A stretch of 64,000 nt of DNA from Variovorax dokdonensis (lineage in GTDB: Bacteria; Pseudomonadota; Gammaproteobacteria; Burkholderiales; Burkholderiaceae_C), in contig NZ_JASZYV010000002.1 in NCBI RefSeq assembly GCF_030316895.1, positions 248,001 to 312,000 of the forward strand, written 5' to 3'. The notes beneath the pieces were generated by a model. It did no database searches, was not told the origin of the DNA, and saw nothing but the letters and a program-made list of their open reading frames with translations. Made by a program: the position numbers and the translations under genes. Positions 57,846 to 64,000 of the stretch are shown here, in pieces. The stretch's first letter is position 1. Every line of letters begins with the position of its first letter.

Positions 57846-59954
57846 ATGACCACGCTGGAATCTCCCCAAAGCCATCTGCAAGAGGCCCTATTGCGCCTGA
57901 ATGACGCACAGCGTCGGGCTGTGTTGCACGGCGTCGGCGATGCGGCAGCGGGCGCGTTGCTGGTGGTCGCGGGCGCCGGGTCAGGCAAGACCAACACGCT
58001 GGCCCATCGAGTGGCCAGCCTGATCGCCCACGGTGGCGATCCTCAGCGCATCCTCCTCTTGACCTTCTCGCGCCGCGCCGCGCAGGAAATGTCGCATCGT
58101 GCCGGGCACGTGCTGGCCCGGGCCCTGGGTCTCAAGCATGAAGGCGTGCCCCAACTGCCGTGGGCCGGCACCTTCCATTCGGTGGGGGCCCGCCTGCTCC
58201 GGGAATACGCCACCTCGCTCGGCCTCGACCCCGGCTTCACCATCCACGACCGGGGTGACGCCGAAGACCAGATGGGCCTGGTGCGCAATGCGTTGAACCT
58301 GACCGCGAGCGGCCGCCGCTTTCCGGGCAAAGCCACCTGCCTGTCGATCTATTCGCGAGTGACCAACACGCAGGACAGCTTGCGCAATGTGCTTGCCCAG
58401 GCCTACCCATGGTGCGCCGAATGGGAGGAGGAACTGGAGCGCCTGTTCGGCGCCTACGTCGATGCCAAGGCTGAGCAGAACGTGCTCGACTACGACGACC
58501 TGCTTCTGGCCTGGCACGAGATGCTTGGCGAGCCCACGCTGGCGGCCCAAGTCGGCGGCCGCTTTGACCACGTGCTGGTCGATGAGTACCAGGACACCAA
58601 CCGTTTGCAGGCGGCGATCCTTCGGCGCCTCAAGCCTGACGGGCGCGGGCTGACCGCGGTCGGCGACGACGCGCAATCCATCTACTCGTTCCGCGGCGCC
58701 ACCGTCCGCAACATCCTGGAGTTTCCCGATCAGTTTGCCCGAGACGGCCAGCCTGCCCACGTGGTCACGCTAGAGCGCAACTACCGATCCACCCAGCCGA
58801 TCCTCGATGTGTCCAACGCCGTCATCGCGGCCGCAGGGGAGCGGTTTGCCAAGCGCCTGTGGAGCGAACGGGCCTGTGCGGGTCGCCCGCAACTGGTGCT
58901 CGTGCCGGACGAGGCGCATCAGGCGCGCTGGGTGGCCGATCAGGTTCTGGCGCATCGCGAAGGCGGCCTGCGCCTGAAGTCGCAGGCCGTGCTCTTTCGC
59001 ACCAGCAGCCACAGTGCGGCGCTGGAGCTCGAACTGGCACGACGCAACATCCCGTTCGTCAAGTTCGGTGGTCTCAAGTTCCTCGAGGCCTCGCACGTCA
59101 AGGACGTGCTGGCACTTCTGCGATTCGCGCAGAACCCCAAGGGGCGTCTGGCGGGTTTTCGGGTGGTGCAGCTCATCCCCGGTATCGGTGCGGCCACGGC
59201 CACACGGCTCATGGATGCGCTGCAGGATTGCGCCGACCCCATCGCCACGGTGCGCGACTTCGTTGTTCCCGCTGCCGCGCGCGAGGCATGGGCCGTGTTC
59301 GCAGACACCTATGCCGAGCTGCGCAAAGCTGACCCGGGCTCCTGGCCGACCGAACTCGAGGCCGCTCAGCGTTGGTACCAGCCTCATCTCGAGCGTTTGC
59401 ATGAAGACGCGGCCGTTCGCATTGCCGACGTCGAGCAGCTCGTGCAACTGGCTGCTGGCTACGCGTCGCGCGAGCGCTTTCTGACCGAGCTCACGCTTGA
59501 TCCGCCTGAGGCCACGAGCGACCGCTCAGGCCCGCCCCTGTTGGACGAAGACTATCTCGTTCTGTCGACGATCCATTCGGCCAAAGGACAGGAATGGACC
59601 TCCGTCCATGTGCTCAACGTGGTCGACGGCTGCATTCCTTCGGACATGGCTACGGGTTGCGCCGATGACATCGAAGAAGAGCGGCGGCTGCTCTATGTGG
59701 CGATGACGCGGGCGCGCGACCATCTGCATCTGCTGGTGCCGCAACGCTTCTATGTGACCCAGCAGCGCGCGCGCGGCGACCGCCATCTTTACGCAGGCCG
59801 CACGCGTTTCATTCCGGGGTCGGATTTGAAGGCCTACCAGCAAATGGTCTGGCCCGCGCCGCCGGTGGAGCCGCCGGCCGTGCCGCCTCCAGCGGCGACC
59901 ATCGACCTGCGCAATCGCCTCCGCGCCGCATGGCGTTCTGGGCAGGTCGGCTGA
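57846..59954 (+). CDS. UvrD/Rep-family ATP-dependent DNA helicase
   Basis: The 702-residue superfamily 1 helicase opens with LNDAQRRAVLHG (Q motif) and Walker A VAGAGSGKTNTL. It has motif Ia FSRRAAQEMSHR, Walker B DEYQDTNRLQ, motif III GDDAQSIYSFRGA, motif IV LERNYRSTQPIL and motif VI VAMTRARDHLHLL. It unwinds 3' to 5' in repair or replication restart. It is shorter than UvrD or Rep and has no C-terminal extension, so I do not name it further. The ATG at 57846 begins just upstream of the Q motif; a slightly longer start at 57822 is possible. Confidence 0.9.
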   Translation: MTTLESPQSHLQEALLRLNDAQRRAVLHGVGDAAAGALLVVAGAGSGKTNTLAHRVASLIAHGGDPQRILLLTFSRRAAQEMSHRAGHVLARALGLKHEGVPQLPWAGTFHSVGARLLREYATSLGLDPGFTIHDRGDAEDQMGLVRNALNLTASGRRFPGKATCLSIYSRVTNTQDSLRNVLAQAYPWCAEWEEELERLFGAYVDAKAEQNVLDYDDLLLAWHEMLGEPTLAAQVGGRFDHVLVDEYQDTNRLQAAILRRLKPDGRGLTAVGDDAQSIYSFRGATVRNILEFPDQFARDGQPAHVVTLERNYRSTQPILDVSNAVIAAAGERFAKRLWSERACAGRPQLVLVPDEAHQARWVADQVLAHREGGLRLKSQAVLFRTSSHSAALELELARRNIPFVKFGGLKFLEASHVKDVLALLRFAQNPKGRLAGFRVVQLIPGIGAATATRLMDALQDCADPIATVRDFVVPAAAREAWAVFADTYAELRKADPGSWPTELEAAQRWYQPHLERLHEDAAVRIADVEQLVQLAAGYASRERFLTELTLDPPEATSDRSGPPLLDEDYLVLSTIHSAKGQEWTSVHVLNVVDGCIPSDMATGCADDIEEERRLLYVAMTRARDHLHLLVPQRFYVTQQRARGDRHLYAGRTRFIPGSDLKAYQQMVWPAPPVEPPAVPPPAATIDLRNRLRAAWRSGQVG

Positions 59955-60237
59955 AATTCTCCAAGCCCACCAGTTTGGCGCAAAACTCTTGTAACAGGTA
60001 TCCGTTATTGCCCTGCAGGGCCATCATTGCTTTTCGGTATCCGGCCGGGCATAGTGAATCCGACTCGATCTTCATCTCTTCGCGCTTCTCTCCTCCTTCT
60101 TCTCCCGCTTCGTTTCCCAGCTCAACGGTCTTTGCCAGCGACGCATCTCTTCTCGCAAAAGGTTACCCATTTTCCCGTCGGCCAAGCCCCCCTCAGGGCA
60201 TGGTCATTGTCAAACTGTCAGTTCCAGGAGGTCACAC
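59955..60237 (+). promoter_or_regulatory. Leader region of hpf with a pyrimidine-rich tract
   Basis: 283 bases without a gene. It holds two GGTATCCG copies (59997-60004 and 60036-60043) and a nearly unbroken C/T tract at 60068-60119. A good ribosome site, AGGAGGT, precedes hpf. No sigma-54 motif with correct spacing is present. Confidence 0.4.
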
Positions 60238-60570
60238 ATGAATCTGACGATCAGCGGACATCACCTTGACGTCACCCCCGCACTGCGCAGCTACGTCACG
60301 ACGAAGCTGGATCGCATCACGCGACATTTCGACCAGGTGGTCGACGTAAAGGTCATCCTGACGGTGGAAAAGCAAAAGGAGAAGGAAAAGCGTCAACGCG
60401 CTGAATGCAACATTCACGTCAAGGGCAACGACATGTTCGCCGAATCGAGTCACCAGGATCTCTATGCGGCCGTCGACGAATTGGTCGACAAGCTCGATCG
60501 CCAGGTGGTGCGCCACAAGGACCGCCTGCAAGACCACCATCACGAGTCGGTCAAGCGCGTCGTGAACTAA
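60238..60570 (+). CDS. hpf: Ribosome hibernation-promoting factor, short form
   Basis: The 110-residue RaiA/HPF-type protein binds the small subunit and shuts down idle ribosomes. It has the fold pattern [38 protein letters not shown], a basic stretch and the conserved [17 protein letters not shown] helix. AGGAGGT precedes the ATG. It lies upstream of ptsN and hprK, as in many proteobacteria where rpoN usually comes before it; here a helicase gene is upstream instead. Confidence 0.95.
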   Translation: MNLTISGHHLDVTPALRSYVTTKLDRITRHFDQVVDVKVILTVEKQKEKEKRQRAECNIHVKGNDMFAESSHQDLYAAVDELVDKLDRQVVRHKDRLQDHHHESVKRVVN

Positions 60571-60613
60571 CGGCGTAACCGGCTCGCCCGGGACTCCGGG
60601 CAAATCCTATTGC

Positions 60614-60643
60614 GGGCCGCCGAAAGGCGGCCCTTTGCTTTTT
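60614..60643 (+). terminator. Intrinsic terminator after hpf
   Basis: GGGCCGCC, loop GAAA, GGCGGCCC, then TTTGCTTTTT. The stem is a perfect 8-bp GC stem with a stable tetraloop and T-run. It separates hpf from ptsN, implying a separate promoter for ptsN. Confidence 0.88.
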
Positions 60644-60661
60644 GGCTCGTGGGTGCATAAT
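60635..60661 (+). promoter_or_regulatory. Possible ptsN promoter
   Basis: TTGCTT (60635-60640) overlapping the terminator tail and CATAAT (60656-60661) are separated by 15 bases, slightly short. TSS would be near 60668, close to the ATG at 60679. Supported mainly by need, since a terminator precedes ptsN. Confidence 0.35.
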
Positions 60662-60678
60662 CGCCCCCGCCCCATATC

Positions 60679-61146
60679 ATGAATCGACTCGCGTCCATCC
60701 TGCCGCCCGCTCAAGTTCTCGTGAGCGTTGACGCTACCAGCAAGAAGCGTGCCTTTGAAGAGGCGGGCCTGCTGTTCGAAAACCTGCACGGCCTAGGTCG
60801 CGCGCTGATCACCGACAGCCTTTTCGCCCGCGAGCGGCTCGGCTCAACCGGTCTGGGTCACGGCGTTGCCATTCCCCATGGCCGCATCAAGGGTTTGAAG
60901 GCCCCTATGGCGGCTGTGTTCCAGCTGGCTCAGCCGATCGGCTTCGACGCCCCTGACGAACAGCCTGTCAATTTGTTGATCTTCCTGCTGGTGCCCGAGG
61001 CAGCCACGCAAAAGCACCTGGAAATCCTTTCCGAGATTGCCGAGCTCCTCAGCGACTCGGCCTTGCGCGAGCAGATCAAGTCCAGCGGCGATGCCGTCAA
61101 GCTGCACGCCCTGATCGCGGGCTGGCAGTCGGCCCAGGTCGCGTGA
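60679..61146 (+). CDS. ptsN: PTS-Ntr enzyme IIA (EIIA-Ntr)
   Basis: The 155-residue IIA-fructose-type regulator has the phospho-accepting His in VAIPHGR (H67) and the following APMAAVFQLAQPIGFDAPD and LLIFLLVPEAATQKHLEIL. It receives phosphate from NPr in the regulatory PTS and affects potassium and nitrogen-linked processes. It is downstream of hpf behind a terminator and 46 bases upstream of hprK. Confidence 0.95.
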   Translation: MNRLASILPPAQVLVSVDATSKKRAFEEAGLLFENLHGLGRALITDSLFARERLGSTGLGHGVAIPHGRIKGLKAPMAAVFQLAQPIGFDAPDEQPVNLLIFLLVPEAATQKHLEILSEIAELLSDSALREQIKSSGDAVKLHALIAGWQSAQVA

Positions 61147-61192
61147 TCCGCGCCTTTCTTGCAAGACCTGCGGCAGGGCGGGCCGCTGACGC

Positions 61193-62152
61193 ATGAAACC
61201 CAACGCCATCAGCGCCGACGCGGTGTTCGAGGAGTTCCGCGGCTCCCTTCGCTGGGAGTGGCTGGCCGGCCTGGGCGCCTCCGAGCGCCAGTTCGACCCA
61301 GACGTCATCAGTCGCGCACAGTCCGCGGCGGATCTGGTCGGCTACCTCAACTACATCCATCCTTATCGCGTCCAGATCATGGGGGCGCGCGAAGTCGCTT
61401 ACCTCACGATGGGATCGCCGGAAGACTGCGCTCGCCGGATTGCACGCATCGTGACGCTCGAGCCGCCGATGCTGGTGCTGGCCGATGGCCAGGCAGCACC
61501 GGACGAGCTGCTGCAGATCTGCGAGCGCGCGCAATTGCCACTATTTGCAACGCGTGAATCCTCGGCATTCGTCATCGACGTGATGCGGGCCTACCTGTCC
61601 AAGCACTTTGCCGAGCGCACCTCGATGCACGGCGTGTTCATGGACATCCTGGGCCTGGGCGTGATGATCACCGGCGAGTCTGGCCTGGGCAAGAGTGAGC
61701 TGGGGCTGGAGCTGATTTCCCGCGGCAACGGCCTGGTGGCCGACGACGCGGTCGACCTGCACCGCATCAACCAGACCACCATCGAAGGGCGCTGCCCCGA
61801 CCTGCTGCAGAACCTGTTGGAAGTACGCGGCATAGGACTGCTGGATATCCGCGCCATCTTCGGCGAGACGGCTGTGCGGCGAAAGATGCGGCTCAAGCTG
61901 ATCGTCCACCTCGTGCGGCGCGACAGCTTCGAGCGAGACTACGAGCGAATGCCCGCGGCCCCGCTCACGCAGGACGTGCTCGGCGTGCCGATCCGCAAGG
62001 TGATCATCCAGGTCGTGGCGGGTCGCAACATCGCCGTGCTGGTAGAGGCGGCAGTTCGCAACTCGATCCTTCAGTTGCGGGGCATCGACACCTATGCCGA
62101 CTTCGTCGCCCGGCACCACAAGGCCATGGAGTCGTCCAGGGACGACGACTAG
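61193..62152 (+). CDS. hprK: HPr kinase/phosphorylase
   Basis: The 319-residue bifunctional enzyme phosphorylates HPr at Ser. Its N-terminal domain reads [17 protein letters not shown]. The C-terminal domain has Walker [10 protein letters not shown] (161-169) and the HprK signature [18 protein letters not shown], then [18 protein letters not shown]. In betaproteobacteria it adjoins ptsN rather than ptsH. Confidence 0.95.
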   Translation: MKPNAISADAVFEEFRGSLRWEWLAGLGASERQFDPDVISRAQSAADLVGYLNYIHPYRVQIMGAREVAYLTMGSPEDCARRIARIVTLEPPMLVLADGQAAPDELLQICERAQLPLFATRESSAFVIDVMRAYLSKHFAERTSMHGVFMDILGLGVMITGESGLGKSELGLELISRGNGLVADDAVDLHRINQTTIEGRCPDLLQNLLEVRGIGLLDIRAIFGETAVRRKMRLKLIVHLVRRDSFERDYERMPAAPLTQDVLGVPIRKVIIQVVAGRNIAVLVEAAVRNSILQLRGIDTYADFVARHHKAMESSRDDD

Positions 62153-62171
62153 GCCTGGCGCGTTTGGCGCG

Positions 62172-62591
62172 TCAGCGCTTGGCAGCGCACTCGGCGCAGA
62201 TGCCGTAAAGCGACATGGCGTGGTCTTGCAGCACCCAGCCCTTGTCCTTGGTCACCATCTGCTGGCGACGCTCGATCTCGGCGTCATAGAACTCCTCGAC
62301 CTTGCCGCATGAGGTGCACACCAGATGGTCGTGGTGCTGGCCTTCGTTGAGCTCATAGACCGCCTTGCCGCTTTCGAAGTGGCTGCGCTCCAGAATGCCC
62401 GCCTGCTCGAACTGCGTCAGCACGCGGTAAACCGTCGCCAGTCCGATGTCGGAATGGTCGTTCAGCAGCACGCGGTAGACGTCTTCCGCGGTCATGTGGC
62501 GCTGGTTGCCGCTGTGGAAGATCTCGAGAATCTTCAGCCGGGGCAAAGTGGCCTTCAAGCCGGTGCTCTTGAGTTCGTCGATCTTGTCCAT
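62172..62591 (-). CDS. fur: Ferric uptake regulator
   Basis: The 139-residue repressor has a winged helix ([45 protein letters not shown]). The metal sites include the HHDH motif in [19 protein letters not shown] and the C-terminal CAEC. The ATG at 62591 is preferred over a longer form. It is divergent from bamE, and hprK converges on it. It should act on the Fur-box-like site at 41806-41824. Confidence 0.96.
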   Translation of the reverse strand: MDKIDELKSTGLKATLPRLKILEIFHSGNQRHMTAEDVYRVLLNDHSDIGLATVYRVLTQFEQAGILERSHFESGKAVYELNEGQHHDHLVCTSCGKVEEFYDAEIERRQQMVTKDKGWVLQDHAMSLYGICAECAAKR

Positions 62592-62677
62592 GGTGTTGAC
62601 GGCGGTCCTGACCAGCAAATATGGGCAGAAATGCCTGCCGCTACAATGTTCCGATCATATCGCTTGCCTCTTTTTCC

Positions 62678-63250
62678 ATGACTGCCAATCAACCCCGCCG
62701 ACCCTGGGCGCTCCTGGCGGCGATCGCCGGCAGTGTCGGTCTTGGCGCATGCAGCACCATCGGTGACAGCGCCCGTGGCGCCATGCGCACCATCACGCCG
62801 TACAAGGCTGAAGTGGTGCAGGGCAACTTCGTGTCCAAGCAGCAGGTCGATGCGCTTCGCCCCGGCATGACGCGCCAGCAGGTGCGCGAGATTCTCGGCA
62901 CGCCGCTGCTGAGCGACGTGTTCCATTCCAACCGCTGGGACTATGTGTTCACGATCCGACGCCAGGGCGTCGCTTCGCAGCAGCGTCACCTGACGGTCTT
63001 CTTCGACGGTGAGCGCATGACGCGCTACGAAGGCGACCCGATGCCCAGCGAGGAGGACTTTGTCGCCACGCTCGATCCGCGCGGCAACAAGGAGCCCAAG
63101 GTGCCCAAGCTCGAAGCCAGCGAGGAAGAGCTCAAGAAGTTCGACCCCAAGCCCAAGGAGGCGGCGGACGCCGCTGCGGCGGCCAACGCTGCAAGTACGC
63201 CTGCGGCGCCCTTGCCGGCCAGCTATCCGCCGCTGGGCACGGGTCGCTGA
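62678..63250 (+). CDS. bamE: Outer membrane assembly lipoprotein BamE
   Basis: The 190-residue lipoprotein has a signal and lipobox GLGAC with Cys at about 25. The BamE fold shows QGNFVSKQQVDALRPGMTRQQVREILGTPL, FHSNRWDYVFTIRR and RHLTVFFDGERM. An extra C-terminal acidic and Ala/Pro-rich tail of about 60 residues follows. A TACAAT at 62642-62647 may be its -10. It is divergent from fur and upstream of dapB. Confidence 0.94.
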   Translation: MTANQPRRPWALLAAIAGSVGLGACSTIGDSARGAMRTITPYKAEVVQGNFVSKQQVDALRPGMTRQQVREILGTPLLSDVFHSNRWDYVFTIRRQGVASQQRHLTVFFDGERMTRYEGDPMPSEEDFVATLDPRGNKEPKVPKLEASEEELKKFDPKPKEAADAAAAANAASTPAAPLPASYPPLGTGR

Positions 63251-63412
63251 GCCGCGGCGGCCCGCCGCGCATCGCTCACGGCCGCCGTTCGCTCATCGCC
63301 GCGTTGGCGAAATGGCCCGGATGCTGGCGCCGGGCGAGTTGACGTTCAAGTCGAAGGGTGATTTGCCAAGCCCTTCGTTGTATTCATTTGATTCGCCCAA
63401 GGAACCTCTGCC

Positions 63413-64000
63413 TTGACTGCTTCTTCCACTTCATCCAATCCGGCACGCCGCATTGCCGTTGCAGGTGCCTCTGGGCGCATGGGCCGCATGCTGATCGAGG
63501 CGGTGCTGGCTGCCGACGATTGCCGCCTGGCCGGCGCATTGGACATCGCCGGCAGCCCCGCGCTGGGGCAGGATGCGGGTGCCCCGCTGGGTGCGACCAC
63601 CGGCGTCCCGATCGTCTCCGACCTGCGCGAAGGCCTGGCCAATTCGCAGGTGCTGATCGACTTCACGCGGCCCGAGGGCACGCTCGCCCACCTGAAAGTG
63701 TGTCGTGAGCTGGGCGTGCAGGCCGTGATCGGGACGACGGGCTTCTCGGACGAGCAGAAGGCGCAGATCGCCGAGATCGCCCGGGACATCGCCATCGTGC
63801 TTGCACCGAACATGAGCGTGGGCGTCAACGTCACGCTCAAGCTGCTCGAGATGGCCGCCAAGGCGATGTCGACGGGCTACGACATCGAGATCGTCGAGGC
63901 GCACCATCGCCACAAGGTGGACGCGCCCTCGGGCACCGCGCTCAAGATGGGCGAGGTGATTGCCCAGGCCCTGGGCCGTGACCTGAAGGATTGCGCCGTG
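63413..64000 (+). CDS. dapB: 4-hydroxy-tetrahydrodipicolinate reductase (3' end outside window)
   Basis: The visible 196 residues are the N-terminal part of DapB, which reduces the lysine/diaminopimelate precursor. The dinucleotide loop is [14 protein letters not shown], then [24 protein letters not shown], the catalytic His pair in [17 protein letters not shown], and the frame is open at base 64000. The TTG start has AAGGAA eight bases upstream and no ATG lies at a better position. It follows bamE after a 162-base gap. Confidence 0.95.
   Translation, partial: MTASSTSSNPARRIAVAGASGRMGRMLIEAVLAADDCRLAGALDIAGSPALGQDAGAPLGATTGVPIVSDLREGLANSQVLIDFTRPEGTLAHLKVCRELGVQAVIGTTGFSDEQKAQIAEIARDIAIVLAPNMSVGVNVTLKLLEMAAKAMSTGYDIEIVEAHHRHKVDAPSGTALKMGEVIAQALGRDLKDCAV

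Noticed and set aside
59980..60000. Sigma-54 promoter before hpf
   Set aside because: TTGGCGC and TTGTA look similar to the -24/-12 elements but the GG-to-GC spacing of ten bases does not fit.

Overview
The window is GC-rich, densely coded bacterial chromosome. Its gene content points to a betaproteobacterium of the order Burkholderiales, most likely a Comamonadaceae member of the Variovorax type. The evidence is a DUF4148 secreted protein, the fur/bamE/dapB junction, the hpf-ptsN-hprK cluster, a TRAP solute-binding protein beside a shikimate dehydrogenase-like gene, and the overall protein similarity style. The family placement is inference from recognition; no search was run. I saw no tRNA, rRNA, CRISPR array, insertion sequence or prophage.

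Layout. 1-3.8 kb: end of a TRAP solute-binding protein, a shikimate dehydrogenase-like enzyme, TesB thioesterase, CreA, and an AraC/VOC pair. 3.8-4.1 kb: a free-standing ATP synthase c-subunit gene. 4.2-12.3 kb: a minus-strand operon (aldehyde dehydrogenase, GMC alcohol dehydrogenase, exported alkylsulfatase, acyl-CoA ligase) with a divergent AraC regulator. Together these encode every step from an alkyl sulfate ester to a fatty acyl-CoA. 12.3-25.2 kb: a compact ten-gene minus-strand cluster (NTF2-like protein, FAD amine oxidase-like protein, complete dipeptide-type ABC importer, YtcJ-type amidohydrolase, COG0523 GTPase, EamA exporter) facing a divergent MocR regulator. It looks like an uptake-and-catabolism unit for an unidentified peptide- or amine-like compound. 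25.4-29.4 kb: tauABC-type importer and an OYE flavoprotein, then a decayed monooxygenase gene.

29.8-35 kb: uvrA, a CLC chloride/proton protein, ssb and a bidirectional terminator. 35-38.2 kb: small membrane or secreted proteins and an MFS/LysR divergent pair. 38.1-41.8 kb: iron uptake (TonB receptor with a Fur-box-like site, PepSY protein, small membrane protein). 42-48.2 kb: LLM flavin enzyme, mnmA, nudJ and a CHASE2 histidine kinase/OmpR regulator operon. 48.5-56.5 kb: pntAA-pntAB-pntB transhydrogenase, a second acyl-CoA ligase, MTA/SAH nucleosidase and a lone molybdopterin-binding large subunit. 56.5-64 kb: a hairpin-rich intergenic element, corA, a UvrD-like helicase, hpf, ptsN, hprK, fur, bamE and the start of dapB.

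The most interesting units are the AraC-controlled alkyl-sulfate operon, the MocR-flanked ten-gene cluster, the orphan c-subunit and the lone molybdenum hydroxylase subunit. Several non-coding structures also stand out: repeats between the AraC regulator and its operon, a 16-bp palindrome upstream of the OmpR regulator, a paired-arm corA leader and a mosaic of hairpins after the molybdenum gene.
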